From assembly GCF_015163075.1 (NCBI RefSeq), contig NZ_JADDXU010000004.1:62001-126000 (forward strand): a DNA stretch of 64,000 nt, given 5' to 3'. Both the position numbers and the translations under genes were made by a program. The DNA is from Streptomyces justiciae (GTDB lineage: Bacteria; Actinomycetota; Actinomycetes; Streptomycetales; Streptomycetaceae). Below are positions 17,745 through 26,779 of the stretch, piece after piece. The notes below the pieces were generated by a model. That model ran no database searches, was not told where the DNA came from, and saw only the letters and a list, made by a program, of their open reading frames with translations. The stretch's first letter is position 1, and every line of letters starts with the position of its first letter.

Positions 17745-19150
17745 ACGTCACGCTCCATGGCCTTCTCCAGATCGGACTGCATCCGGCGCAGCGCGGGGGC
17801 CACCGAGCGCCGCGAGGCCAGGGCGGTCCCGGTGTGCTTGAGCAGCACCTGCTCGACCTCGGCCACCTGCGGCGGGGCGGGGATCGGCCCGGTGTCGGGG
17901 AACTTGTCGAGGGTGTCGTAGAAGACCTGCCAGTGGCTCGGGCCCATCTCGCGGTAGCGGTCGGCGGTGAGCATCGAGCGGCGGGCCGGGGTGGTCTGGT
18001 TGGTCTCGAAGAGCCGCATCAGGGTGTCCCTGCGGGACGCGAACTTGATGAACTCCCAGGCCTCGTCCTGGAGCTTCGAGGTGCGCAGCAGGGCGTAGCC
18101 GGCGGCGCCGAACTGCATGCGCTGGGTGCGCCAGCGCGGGAAGTACTGCACGTCGAAGCTGCCGGGCTTCATGCCGGCCAGGTTCAGACCGCCCGCCCAG
18201 AAGCCGCCCGCCGGGGTGACGCCGACGCGGCCGGTGGAGAACACGCCGATGAGGTTCTGGCCGTTGCCGCCCTCGGGGCGGGTGCACAGGTCCTCCTGGA
18301 TGAGGGAGGCCAGATAGTCGTAGGCCTCCTCGACGCGTTCGTGCGTGGCCTGCGGGGTCGTCCAGCGGTAGCCGCCGCCGCGGCCCTGCCGGTCGGCCGC
18401 CGGGTAGAAGGAGTCCCACAGCCAGGCGCCGCCGGGGGCCTTGGACTCGCTCAGCAGGTTGGTGTCGTTGGCGAACAGCCACGGCACGACCCCGCCCCAC
18501 AGCCGGTTGGTCCAGAAGTACGGCGTGAACTGCGAACCGCTGGACTTCTTCATGTCCCGCAGCAGCGCGGTGAAGTCGTCGCGGGTCCAGTCGGCCGCAG
18601 GGAAGGACGCGCCCGCCCGCTTGAGGACCTGGCTGTTGAGGTAGATGTCGGCCGCGTTGAACTCGACGGGGAGCTGGTAGAGGCTGCCCTCGTACATCAT
18701 CGACTCCACCAGCGAGGGGTGGACGTCGGCGAAGTACTCGCGCAGTTCGTCCGCGTCCCGCTTCACCCACTTGTCGAGGGCGACGCCGAGGCGCTGGGCG
18801 AAGAGCTGGACGCCCTCGGTGGCGACGTAGACGAGGTCGGGGGCGGTGCCCGCGGCGATCTGGGTGAGGATCTTCGCGAAGAAGTCCGACCAGTCCGTGG
18901 CCTGCACCGCGTTGATCCGCAGCTTGATGTCGGGGTGGGACTTCCTGAAGCCCTCGGTGAGCGTGCGGATGGCCTCCGGGCCGTAGGCCGGGCCGAGGGT
19001 GGCGACGACGAGGGAACCGTCGTCACGGCCGGGTATGTCGGCTCCCGTGAGCCGGTCCCAGCTCGCGGCGGTGCCGGCCAGCGCGGCGGCCCCCGCGCCG
19101 TAGGCGCCGTACCGCAACAGCGAGCGGCGAGAGAAGTGCGAGTCGGTCAT
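17741..19150 (-). CDS. Extracellular sugar-binding protein of the fructan importer (Tat-exported)
   Basis: The 469-residue CUT1 solute-binding protein has a twin-arginine signal (SRRSLLRYGAYGAGAAALAG, residues 7-26) rather than a clear lipobox, so export through Tat is predicted. The mature part has the family pattern of repeated alpha/beta lobes (DLVYVATEGVQLFAQRLG; FSTGRVGVTPAGGFWAG). It is the first gene of the importer operon and diverges from the secreted GH32 gene. A candidate operator lies 10 bases upstream of its ATG. It should capture oligosaccharides released outside by that GH32. Confidence 0.92.
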   Translation of the reverse strand: MTDSHFSRRSLLRYGAYGAGAAALAGTAASWDRLTGADIPGRDDGSLVVATLGPAYGPEAIRTLTEGFRKSHPDIKLRINAVQATDWSDFFAKILTQIAAGTAPDLVYVATEGVQLFAQRLGVALDKWVKRDADELREYFADVHPSLVESMMYEGSLYQLPVEFNAADIYLNSQVLKRAGASFPAADWTRDDFTALLRDMKKSSGSQFTPYFWTNRLWGGVVPWLFANDTNLLSESKAPGGAWLWDSFYPAADRQGRGGGYRWTTPQATHERVEEAYDYLASLIQEDLCTRPEGGNGQNLIGVFSTGRVGVTPAGGFWAGGLNLAGMKPGSFDVQYFPRWRTQRMQFGAAGYALLRTSKLQDEAWEFIKFASRRDTLMRLFETNQTTPARRSMLTADRYREMGPSHWQVFYDTLDKFPDTGPIPAPPQVAEVEQVLLKHTGTALASRRSVAPALRRMQSDLEKAMERDV

Positions 19151-19159
19151 CCAACGGGC

Positions 19160-19173
19160 CTAACTCGTGTTAG
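19160..19173. promoter_or_regulatory. LacI-type operator upstream of the binding-protein operon
   Basis: CTAACTCGTGTTAG is palindromic apart from the T/T pair flanking the central CG, the common LacI-family form. It lies between the predicted start site of the leftward transcript and the ATG at 19150, so bound repressor would block elongation. Confidence 0.65.
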
Positions 19174-19192
19174 TTCAGGGTTGATGCCCCAG

Positions 19193-19222
19193 ATGATGGG
19201 AACCGTGCCACGTCCCTGTCAA
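19193..19222 (-). promoter_or_regulatory. Promoter of the fructan importer operon
   Basis: On the minus strand a consensus TTGACA (19217-19222) is followed after 18 bases by CATCAT (19193-19198). Transcription would start near 19186, just upstream of the operator at 19160-19173. Confidence 0.5.
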
Positions 19223-19240
19223 GAGTCGTGACGGCTCCAC

Positions 19241-19254
19241 CTTTAACGTGTTAG
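19241..19254. promoter_or_regulatory. LacI-type operator, distal copy before secreted GH32
   Basis: CTTTAACGTGTTAG shares the ACGTGTTAG half with the operator at 19160. An identical copy begins 24 bases downstream, placing the two sites roughly on the same helix face (a little over two turns). Confidence 0.65.
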
Positions 19255-19259
19255 AAACC

Positions 19260-19288
19260 TTGACCTTTAACGTGTTAGGCCGCACAGT
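19260..19288 (+). promoter_or_regulatory. Promoter of secreted GH32
   Basis: TTGACC (19260-19265) and CACAGT (19283-19288) are 17 bases apart. The start site would fall at about 19295-19298, next to the ATG at 19298, so the mRNA may be leaderless or nearly so. The -10 is weak. Confidence 0.45.
19265..19278. promoter_or_regulatory. LacI-type operator, proximal copy before secreted GH32
   Basis: This second identical CTTTAACGTGTTAG overlaps the last base of the -35 box and fills most of the spacer of the secreted GH32 promoter, so bound repressor would exclude RNA polymerase. Confidence 0.65.
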
Positions 19289-19297
19289 CCTGTGGCC

Positions 19298-20845
19298 ATG
19301 AGACTTTCCAGAAGAGCGCTCTTCGCGGGATCGGCGGCCGGCGCGGCCGGTGCACTGCTGCCGACGTCACCGGCCGCGGCGAAACCCAAGGCGGCCGCGG
19401 CCTGCGCCAGCTATCGCGCCGCCTACCACTTCACGGTCCCCGACCAGTGGAAGAACGATCCCCAGCGGCCGGTGTGGATCGACGGCGAGTACCACTACTA
19501 CTACCTCTACAACCCGGACTACCTCACGGGCGGCACCGAGGCGGGCACCGCCTGGCGGCTCGCCACCAGCCGGGACCTGGTCTCCTTCACCGACCGGGGC
19601 ATCGCCGTCCCGAAGGACACCACCGTCAACGGCGACGTCTGGTCGGGCTCGGCGGTCGTCGACACCGACAACACCGCGGGCTTCGGCGCGGGCGCGGTGA
19701 TCGTCCTGGTCACGATGTCGCCCGGCGGCGGCACCGACCACCAGGAGCAGTTCCTGTACTACTCCACGGACGGCGGCCGCACGTTCCTCCCGCACGGCAC
19801 CGACCCGGTACTGCCCAACCCCGGTGTACGCGACTTCCGCGACCCCAAGGTGATCCGCGACGAGGAACGCGGCCGCTGGGTGATGGCCCTCGCCGAGAAC
19901 ACCAAGGTCGGCTTCTATCACTCGGCGGACCTCAAGTCCTGGACGTACGTGGGCGGGTTCGTCAAGGACGGCATCGGCGTCCTGGAGTGCCCCGACCTGT
20001 TCCGCATCACGGCCTCGGACGGCACGGTGAAGTGGGTGCTGGGCGTGAGTGCCAACGGCAAGGGGTCCGGGCTGCCCAACACGTACGCCTACTGGACCGG
20101 CTCCTTCAACGGCACCACCTTCACCCCCGACGCGAGCGACCCGCAGTGGCTCGACCACGGCTGGGACTGGTACGGGGCCGTCACCTTCGAGAAGCGGGCC
20201 GCGGACGGCACCCTCGACGAGCGCGCCCGCTACGCGATCGGCTGGCTGAACAACTGGGACTACGCCAACACGACCCCCACCATCGACTGCGACGGTTTCA
20301 ACGGGACGGACTCGATCGTCCGCGAGATCACCCTGAAGCGCGCGTCCGCCGGCACCTATTACCTGGCCTCGCGCCCGATCGCGGCCCTGGACAACCATGT
20401 CTCGCGCACGATCGACCTCGGTGACCTGTCGGTGTCCGGCACCCGCGTCCTCGACTACACCGGCATCTCCTACGAGGTGACCACCGAGGTGACCTGGGAC
20501 TCGCTGACCGGCGCGGGCTTCCAGCTGCGCCGCTCCGCCGACGGGGGGCGGCACATCGACGCCGGCATCTACGGCGACTACGCGTTCCTCAACCGCCGCA
20601 ACACCGTCAACCCCGACACCTCCGGCAAGTGGCAGGAGAGCCACAGCCCCTTCGACCGCTCCGCCCGCACGGTCAAGCTGCGCATCCTGGTCGACCGGAC
20701 GTCCGTCGAGATGTTCGTGGACGACGGCCGGTACGTGCACTCGTCGGAGGCGTTCCCGTATCTGGTCGACACCGGGCTCGCGCTGTTCACGATCGACGGG
20801 ACGGCGGTGTTCCGGAACACGGTGATACGGGAGTTCACCGTGTGA
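19298..20845 (+). CDS. Secreted glycoside hydrolase family 32 (levanase/inulinase type)
   Basis: The 515-residue precursor has a Tat signal (SRRALFAGSAAGAAGALLPT, residues 4-23). The GH32 active site is complete though the first motif is divergent: D54 in WKNDPQRPV (usually WMNDPNG), D182 in FRDPKV and E230 in LECPDLF. The C-terminal sandwich contains ILVDRTSVEMFVDDGRYVHS. It should cleave fructans outside the cell and feed the importer encoded divergently. Two LacI-type operators precede it. Whether it is an exo-fructosidase or an endo-levanase cannot be decided from motifs. Confidence 0.93.
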   Translation: MRLSRRALFAGSAAGAAGALLPTSPAAAKPKAAAACASYRAAYHFTVPDQWKNDPQRPVWIDGEYHYYYLYNPDYLTGGTEAGTAWRLATSRDLVSFTDRGIAVPKDTTVNGDVWSGSAVVDTDNTAGFGAGAVIVLVTMSPGGGTDHQEQFLYYSTDGGRTFLPHGTDPVLPNPGVRDFRDPKVIRDEERGRWVMALAENTKVGFYHSADLKSWTYVGGFVKDGIGVLECPDLFRITASDGTVKWVLGVSANGKGSGLPNTYAYWTGSFNGTTFTPDASDPQWLDHGWDWYGAVTFEKRAADGTLDERARYAIGWLNNWDYANTTPTIDCDGFNGTDSIVREITLKRASAGTYYLASRPIAALDNHVSRTIDLGDLSVSGTRVLDYTGISYEVTTEVTWDSLTGAGFQLRRSADGGRHIDAGIYGDYAFLNRRNTVNPDTSGKWQESHSPFDRSARTVKLRILVDRTSVEMFVDDGRYVHSSEAFPYLVDTGLALFTIDGTAVFRNTVIREFTV

Positions 20846-20853
20846 CGTCACCT

Positions 20854-21462
20854 ATGGTCGATGAGATGCGCGTACTGCTCATCGGGGGAACCTCCCACAC
20901 CGGCAAGTCGACCGTGGCCCGGGCCGCCGCCGAGCGGCTCGGGTTCACGTACCGCCCGACGGATCTGCTGGCCCGGCATCCCGGCCGGCCCTGGCGGACA
21001 CCGGACCGGGAGGTGCCGCCCCATGTCGCCGAGCACTACGGCACCCTCGCCGTCGACGAGCTGATCGACTCCGTGCTCGACCACTACGCCCGCCTGTGGC
21101 CGCGCATCGAGGAGCTGATCACCGAGCATGCCGAGGGCGAGGGGCCGGGCCTGGTGCTCGAAGGCTCCGCGCTCTGGCCCAGCCGCGTCGCCACGCTCGG
21201 CACCCCGCACACCGAGGCCGTCTGGCTCACCGCGGACGAGGAGGTGCTGGCCGACCGGATGCACGTCTCGGCACGCTACGCGGTGGCGAGCGCCGAGGAG
21301 CGGTACCTGGTGGACCGGTTCCTGGCCCGCACGCGGCGCTTCCAGCAGCTGATGCGGGAGTCCGTCGACGCGGCCGGACTGTGCCGCATCGACACGACGG
21401 GGAGGTCCGTGACCGAGCTGGTCGAGGAGATCCTGGGCAGGCGCTGTCGCCAGAGCCCGTGA
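20854..21462 (+). CDS. P-loop kinase-like ATPase, unknown substrate
   Basis: The 202-residue protein has a clear Walker A, GGTSHTGKST, at residues 11-20. It has the overall size and late Arg-rich lid (RYLVDRFLARTRRFQ) of small-molecule or nucleoside-monophosphate-like kinases. An in-frame ATG four codons later is an alternative start. The gene stands alone just after the GH32 gene. The closest feeling match is to kinase-like AAA_33 or zeta-type proteins, but I cannot name a substrate. Confidence 0.8.
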   Translation: MVDEMRVLLIGGTSHTGKSTVARAAAERLGFTYRPTDLLARHPGRPWRTPDREVPPHVAEHYGTLAVDELIDSVLDHYARLWPRIEELITEHAEGEGPGLVLEGSALWPSRVATLGTPHTEAVWLTADEEVLADRMHVSARYAVASAEERYLVDRFLARTRRFQQLMRESVDAAGLCRIDTTGRSVTELVEEILGRRCRQSP

Positions 21463-21482
21463 TCGCTGACACGATCTTCGCC

Positions 21483-22460
21483 ATGACGACGAATACGGGC
21501 AGGGACGCGACGGCAGCGGAGGGTGTGTCGGGGATCGAGGTGAAGCCGGTCGCCGGGCACATCGGCGCGGAGATCACGGGCGTCGACCTGGCCGGAGAGC
21601 TCGACGACACCGCGGTCGCCGCGATCCGTGCGGCCGTACTGCGGTGGAAGGTGGTGTTCTTCCGGGACCAGAAGCTGGACCACGCCGGGCATGTGGCGTT
21701 CGCGCGCCGGTTCGGTGAACCGGTCGTGCTGCGCAAGCGGGGGAGCGCCTCGCCGCCGGACTTCCCCGAGGTCGAGACGACCGCCGACCGGCTGGAGCTG
21801 GGCGGGAGGTTCGGCATGGAGCACGACGAGTGGCTGCAACGCCGCCGGCACACCCTGCTGCGCGGCTGGCACTGCGACCACGGCGCCCGCGTCGACCCGC
21901 CCGCCGCGACCATCCTGCGCGCCGAGACCGTCCCGCCCTACGGCGGCGACACCACCTGGTCCAACCTGGCCGCCGCCTACGCCGGACTCTCCGCCCCGGT
22001 AAGGGAGTTCGTGGACGGACTGCGCGCCGAGCACCGGCTCGGCGTCGGCTATCAGCCGCGGCCCGGTGACGACCGTTATCTGAGGCACCTGTTGGATCAC
22101 CAGGTGACCTCCGAGCACCCGCTGGTCCGAGTGCACCCGGAGACGGGGGAGCGGGTGTTGTTCGTCAACGGCTACTACCTGGAGCAGATTGTCGGCCTCT
22201 CCCGTCCCGAGAGCCGGGCGATCCTCGACATGCTGCTGGAGCAGGCGGTCCGGCCCGAGTACACGGTCCGCTTCCGCTGGGAGCCGGGCAGCGTGGCCTT
22301 CTGGGACAACCGGGCCACGATCCACCTGGCCCCCAGCGACAACGCCCACCTGGACTTCCCCCGCACCATGCACCGGGTGATGCTGACGGGCGACATCCCC
22401 GTGGGCGTGGACGGCAAGCCGTCGCAGCCGGTCGTGGGGACCGCCCCCGGCCGCTGGTGA
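21483..22460 (+). CDS. TauD/TfdA family Fe(II)/2-oxoglutarate dioxygenase
   Basis: The 325-residue enzyme has the iron-binding facial triad: H130-x-D132 in GWHCDHG and a distal His in NRATIHLAP. The 2-oxoglutarate-binding Arg lies in RTMHRVMLTGD near the end. The N-terminal VKPVAGHIGAEITGVDL is the family signature. TauD releases sulfite from taurine; related enzymes act on sulfonates, alkyl sulfates or herbicides. The convergent LLM flavin enzyme next door may also serve organosulfur use, but that link is weak. No sulfonate transporter is present. Confidence 0.93.
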   Translation: MTTNTGRDATAAEGVSGIEVKPVAGHIGAEITGVDLAGELDDTAVAAIRAAVLRWKVVFFRDQKLDHAGHVAFARRFGEPVVLRKRGSASPPDFPEVETTADRLELGGRFGMEHDEWLQRRRHTLLRGWHCDHGARVDPPAATILRAETVPPYGGDTTWSNLAAAYAGLSAPVREFVDGLRAEHRLGVGYQPRPGDDRYLRHLLDHQVTSEHPLVRVHPETGERVLFVNGYYLEQIVGLSRPESRAILDMLLEQAVRPEYTVRFRWEPGSVAFWDNRATIHLAPSDNAHLDFPRTMHRVMLTGDIPVGVDGKPSQPVVGTAPGRW

Positions 22461-22462
22461 CT

Positions 22463-23503
22463 TCAGCCTGCGGGCCGCCATCCCAGCGCCGGGCCGAGCT
22501 TCGTCGCCATGTCGGTGAGGATCTGGACGTAGTCCTCGTGCTCGAAGGTGAACGGCAGCGCGAACGCGACCTCGTCGATCTCCCGGAACGCGGCGTGCGC
22601 GTGCAGCCGTTCGGCGATCTCGGCCGAGGTGCCGACGATGTCCGGCGCGAACATCAGCCGGGCCGGGCCCTGCGGTGACGTGGTGCGAGGGGTGCGCTTG
22701 GCGGCGTACTCCTCGTACTTCGCGCGCTGAGCGGGCGAGGCCGAGTCGGTCGGGATGACGACGAGCCCCTGGGAGACCCGGGCGGCCGCGCCGTCGGGGT
22801 GGGCGGCGCGGAAGGCGCGGATGTGGGACAGCTGGATCTCGGCGAAGTCCGTTGTCTCCTCGGGGCGTTCGGCCTTGACGACGCTGCTGGTGAGGAAGTT
22901 CATGCTGTGCTCGCCGGCCCAGCGCGCCGAGCCGAGGCTGCCGCCGCCGTACCAGAGCCGGCTGCCGAGGCCGGGGGACTGGGGCTGCACGCGATCGGAG
23001 AACACCTCGAAGCCCTCGACCCCGCTGAAGTCGGTCGCGGACTTGCCGCGCACGAAGTCCAGCAGCCGTCGCACCCGCTCGTAGGAGAAGTCCTCGGCCT
23101 CCGCCGTGTCCGGGTAGAGGGCCTCCTTGACCTGGTCGTAGTGCATCGGCGGACCCACGCTCACCCCCGGGTTGACCCGGCCCCCGGACAGCAGGTCGAC
23201 GGTCGCCAGGTCCTCGGCCAGCCGCAGCGGGTTCTCCCAGCCGAGCGGGATGACCGCGGTGCCGAGTTCGATGCGGTGGGTGCGCTGCGAGGCGGCGGCG
23301 AGGACGGCGACCGGGGACGAGATGCCGTACTGGAGGTGCCGGTGGCGCAGCCAGGCGCTGTCGAAGCCGAGCCGCTCGCCCAGCTCGATGATCTCCAGCG
23401 TGGACTCGTGACCGCGGCGCGGGTCCGCCTCGTCGAACAGTCCGATGGTGAGGAAGCCCAGCTTGCGCAGCGGACGAGAGGTGGGTGGCACGGGCCCCTC
23501 CAC
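22463..23503 (-). CDS. LLM-class flavin-dependent monooxygenase
   Basis: The 346-residue luciferase-like TIM-barrel protein shows LGFDSAWLRHRHLQYGISSP, RIELGTAVIPLGWENPLRLAED and LLSGGRVNPGVSVG, the usual FMN/F420-binding segments. The GTG at 23503 is the longest start; a second GTG is 12 bases downstream. It converges on the TauD-like gene with only 2 bases between the stop codons. It could use FMNH2 to oxidise an organosulfur or other small substrate; the exact reaction is unknown. Confidence 0.9.
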   Translation of the reverse strand: MEGPVPPTSRPLRKLGFLTIGLFDEADPRRGHESTLEIIELGERLGFDSAWLRHRHLQYGISSPVAVLAAASQRTHRIELGTAVIPLGWENPLRLAEDLATVDLLSGGRVNPGVSVGPPMHYDQVKEALYPDTAEAEDFSYERVRRLLDFVRGKSATDFSGVEGFEVFSDRVQPQSPGLGSRLWYGGGSLGSARWAGEHSMNFLTSSVVKAERPEETTDFAEIQLSHIRAFRAAHPDGAAARVSQGLVVIPTDSASPAQRAKYEEYAAKRTPRTTSPQGPARLMFAPDIVGTSAEIAERLHAHAAFREIDEVAFALPFTFEHEDYVQILTDMATKLGPALGWRPAG

Positions 23504-23562
23504 AGGTCATGGATCAACGTCGTACGGCAGTGCCAACCCGGGCTCGTCCCGTGATGTTCCCG

Positions 23563-25065
23563 TCAGGTCAGGGCGATGGTGACCTCGTCCTCGACCGGCG
23601 GGTCGAGCTCCTGGGCGAGGTTCCCGGTCGCCGCGTGGCAGCGCAGCGTGACGGACTCCGGGGTGACGTCCAGGCGCAGGAAGCACTTGAAGAACGGCGG
23701 GCTGTAGGTCGCCGAGCTCGGCGAGAACAACTGCGTGTAGATCTTGCGCACGGGGAGCCGGAACCGCTTGGCCTGGTCGGGGCGGCGGCCGGTGCCCAGC
23801 AGCCCGGCGACCAGGCGGGTGCGCCGGGTGATGCGGGCCTCCGGTCCTGGGGCGCGGCCCGGCCGGATCTGCAGGCGTTCGGCGACGACGGCCGCCGCCT
23901 CCGCGTCGGTGAGGGTGAAGAAGCGGCGCAGCCGCAGCCGGCGGCCGTAGAGCCTGCTGTAGAAGGCCAGGGAGTCGCCGCGCAGGGGATAGCAGCGGAA
24001 GGTGTCCTCGGTGACGCCCGCGATGTCGACCCGGGGGATGGTGTGGGTGGCGTGCATGAAGGCACCGCCGCCGCCCGAGACGACGTACTGGATGGTGCGG
24101 CCGTCCACGTCGACCGGGTAGCGCTGGTAGTTGTGGATGTCGCCGCCTATCGCCGCGATGTAGTGGTGGGCCGGGTCGCGGACGAGGTCGTCGACCGTGC
24201 CGCCGCCGTCGATGGGGCAGGGGTGGTGCTCGCCGTCCACGTACAGAGGCGAGCCGGTGACCAGGATCTTCGGGCGCGGTCCCTGGGACACCTCGCGCAA
24301 CCAGGCGCCCTGTTCGGCGTCGAGGGTGCCGAGCAGTCCGGTGTCGATGCCTATGATCCGCACCGGTCCGGCGTCGATCGCCCAGTACGGGCCCGGCTGG
24401 ACGGCCTGTTGGGCTGAGGCGGACCGCAACTGCCGTGCCTTGTCGAGGTGTTGGCCGTCGTGGCGGCGCGGGCGGTGCCAGAGCAGGGAGCGCAGCCAGG
24501 CGCGGGTGAGGGGGCGCGGGGCGGATTCGAGGGCGAGCGGTGGGGCGTCGTCGCAGAAGACGCGCATGAACCCGCCGAGGTCCTCGTACCAGTCGTGGTT
24601 GCCGGGTATCGCGTAGATGGGCGCCCGGTAGTCCTGGTACGGGCGGAAGAACTTGGTGCCGTAGTCGTCGGCGCTGCCGACCGGGTAGATCACGTCGCTG
24701 GCGAGGACGGTGAACTCTGTGTCCTGACTGACCTTCAAGAAGCCGGGCACGACGGCGTATTGGGGTGCGTCTCCCTCGCCGGTGTCGCCGATGACCATGA
24801 AGGAGAAGCGGTCCGGGTCGTCGCGCCGGATCACCTTGTCCGCGGGGGCCCCGGCCGCGGCGCGCTGGGCGACCCACCGGCTGCGGGTGCGGCCCGTCGG
24901 GTCGCCGAACCAGGAGGCCAGTACGCCGTTGCGGGCCGCCCACAGCATCCTGGGATCGAGCCACGAGATCTTCTCGACCTTGGACGGCATCAGGCGCTCG
25001 TAGGCGCCGCGTTGTGCGGCACCCCAGCCGGCGCCCTCGGCGGTATCGCGTGAAGAGTCAGACAC
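23563..25065 (-). CDS. Calcineurin-like metallophosphoesterase
   Basis: The 500-residue protein contains the dinuclear-metal motifs in order: GDTGEGD, then a metal-binding Asp region near VIYPVGSADD, GNHDWYED, and GGDIHNYQRYP. No signal peptide is visible. A basic C-terminal region follows the catalytic domain. The GTG at 25065 gives a sensible start (VSDSSRDTAEG). It might hydrolyse phosphomono- or diesters in the cytoplasm. Neighbours give no hint to the substrate. Confidence 0.9.
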   Translation of the reverse strand: MSDSSRDTAEGAGWGAAQRGAYERLMPSKVEKISWLDPRMLWAARNGVLASWFGDPTGRTRSRWVAQRAAAGAPADKVIRRDDPDRFSFMVIGDTGEGDAPQYAVVPGFLKVSQDTEFTVLASDVIYPVGSADDYGTKFFRPYQDYRAPIYAIPGNHDWYEDLGGFMRVFCDDAPPLALESAPRPLTRAWLRSLLWHRPRRHDGQHLDKARQLRSASAQQAVQPGPYWAIDAGPVRIIGIDTGLLGTLDAEQGAWLREVSQGPRPKILVTGSPLYVDGEHHPCPIDGGGTVDDLVRDPAHHYIAAIGGDIHNYQRYPVDVDGRTIQYVVSGGGGAFMHATHTIPRVDIAGVTEDTFRCYPLRGDSLAFYSRLYGRRLRLRRFFTLTDAEAAAVVAERLQIRPGRAPGPEARITRRTRLVAGLLGTGRRPDQAKRFRLPVRKIYTQLFSPSSATYSPPFFKCFLRLDVTPESVTLRCHAATGNLAQELDPPVEDEVTIALT

Positions 25066-25159
25066 CGGTGAACCGTAACAACGATCTAGCGGAGGCCGGT
25101 CGGCGGGGAGTCCTGGTGCCGGTGAACGAGCGCGGTGAGCATGGTCGTTGGGGCCGGTG

Positions 25160-26053
25160 TCACCACTCGCCCGCGCGCTGCGGGGTGTCGTACGGGTGCT
25201 GGCGTGCCCGTGAAGGGCCGGCGGGAGTCTCAAAGAGCGAGCTGTGCGTCGGTGCGGGCGCATCTTCGGCGGGCGGCACGGCAGGCTTCCGGCGGGCGGT
25301 GGGGCGGTTCCAGTCGCCGTCGCCCAGCACCAGCAGCGGGTCGAACATCACGACCACACCGGCCAGGACGAGGAAGATGACCGGTCCCACCAGCATGGGC
25401 AGCAGCAGCGAGGACGCCGAGGCGCCGGCCCAGGAACCGCCCGTCGTGCCGTGCACATGGACGCTGACGGCGGCCATCGCCGTGTAGTGCATGCCCGAGA
25501 CGGCCACGCCCATGACGAGACTGGCGCCGAGGCTCGTCAGGAAACCCCGGATGGTGACGGCCGCCCACAGGGCCGCGGTGGCGGCGACGATCGCGATCAC
25601 GATCGAGAGGGCGACGGTGAACGGGGCATAGTTGATGGCGCCGTTGAGGCGCATGGCGTACATGCCGAGGTAGTGCATGGCCGCGACGCCGAGCCCGGTG
25701 ACGATGCCCGCGAAGGCCAGGTTGGCGGTGCCGGCGCCGCGATAGCCGACGATGAACACGCCGATGCCGACCACGACGATCGCCACGGCCAGACTGAGGA
25801 GGGTGAGGCCCGTGTCGTAGCGGATCCGGGTCTCCTCGACCTGGAAGCCGATCATCGCGATGAAGTGCATCGTCCAGATGCCGCACCCGATGGACGCGGC
25901 GCCCAGGGCCAGCCAACCGGGCTTCCACGACTGGGCGTTGAGCAGCGACCGCACGATGCACCGCAGCCCTAAAGCCCCACCCAGACAGGCCATGACATAC
26001 GCCGCGACCGGCGTCACCGCGCCGTAGCGAAATCCGTCGACGGTGCCTTCCAT
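25160..26053 (-). CDS. MHYT-domain integral membrane sensor protein
   Basis: The 297-residue protein has seven predicted transmembrane helices with three MHYT-type repeats: TMHFIAMIG, AMHYLGMYA and GMHYTAMAA. The His and Met residues at the membrane face are proposed in this family to bind copper and sense O2, CO or NO. It has only a short Pro-rich cytoplasmic tail and no output domain, unlike many MHYT proteins fused to GGDEF/EAL. The ATG follows GGGGGGAGTTGGCGT. Its signalling partner is not evident nearby. Confidence 0.92.
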   Translation of the reverse strand: MEGTVDGFRYGAVTPVAAYVMACLGGALGLRCIVRSLLNAQSWKPGWLALGAASIGCGIWTMHFIAMIGFQVEETRIRYDTGLTLLSLAVAIVVVGIGVFIVGYRGAGTANLAFAGIVTGLGVAAMHYLGMYAMRLNGAINYAPFTVALSIVIAIVAATAALWAAVTIRGFLTSLGASLVMGVAVSGMHYTAMAAVSVHVHGTTGGSWAGASASSLLLPMLVGPVIFLVLAGVVVMFDPLLVLGDGDWNRPTARRKPAVPPAEDAPAPTHSSLFETPAGPSRARQHPYDTPQRAGEW

Positions 26054-26234
26054 ACGCCAACTCCCCCCAGAGCCACCGCGAGTGCTGGGGCAAGGTCTAC
26101 GCCGTAAGGCCCGCGTAAAGCAAGCATTACCAGCAGTAACCAGCGAACTCTGGACCACCACGTGTTCACTTCGGTCACAGGGGGGCGATATTGAGCCATG
26201 AACGATTTGGGCGGAGCGAGCCGGGGTGACGACG

Positions 26235-26687
26235 TCAGTCGAACCAGACCACCAGCCGCACATGTTCCGCCCCGTGCACCCCGGCGAGGGTCCGCATCAC
26301 GTCCCACACCGGGGCCCAGTGCGTCTCGGCGCCGGCGACGGCACGGCGGCTGTTCCTGCCCGACCCATCGGTCTCGTCCCAGTCGGCGGCCTGTAACTCG
26401 GCCCAGGTGATCCAGGTCGTCCCCCAGGCGGAGTCCGTCCCTCCCCAGCTCGCGAACCTCTCACGCAGTTCGTCCGAGGCGTCCTCGGGCAGGCCACGCC
26501 CCTCGGCGAGCGGCCGGAACCCGAAGGAATTGCGGACGCCGAAGAGACAGGCGAGGGCGTTGTAGGCATTGCCGGTGTTGAGGAGATCGACGTCGATGGC
26601 GGCCTGCCATACCGCGTCCTCGTCCTCGACGCCCCAGATACGGGCCAGGGGCCTGCACTCGATCATCCCGCTGAACTCCGTGGTCAT
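26235..26687 (-). CDS. Conserved hypothetical protein, 150 aa
   Basis: The protein of 150 residues begins MTTEFSGMIECRPLARIWG, is acidic, and is rich in Trp (ASWGGTDSAWGTTWITWAEL). It has no signal peptide or membrane segment. I do not recognise a domain with confidence. Codon use is the same as in its neighbours. It is divergent from the RmlD-like gene with a 92-base gap, and its function is unknown. Confidence 0.75.
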   Translation of the reverse strand: MTTEFSGMIECRPLARIWGVEDEDAVWQAAIDVDLLNTGNAYNALACLFGVRNSFGFRPLAEGRGLPEDASDELRERFASWGGTDSAWGTTWITWAELQAADWDETDGSGRNSRRAVAGAETHWAPVWDVMRTLAGVHGAEHVRLVVWFD

Positions 26688-26779
26688 GACGGCATTCTGC
26701 CGAGCGACTGATGGCCGGTCGCCTCCATTTCCCGGCTCGGCGGGGTGCGAGGTACGGCGTGGCCCTAACGTGGTCGATC

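Noticed and set aside
24448..25053. Rightward open frame opposite the metallophosphoesterase
   Set aside because: It is fully antisense to a gene with intact catalytic motifs and has no recognisable start context.
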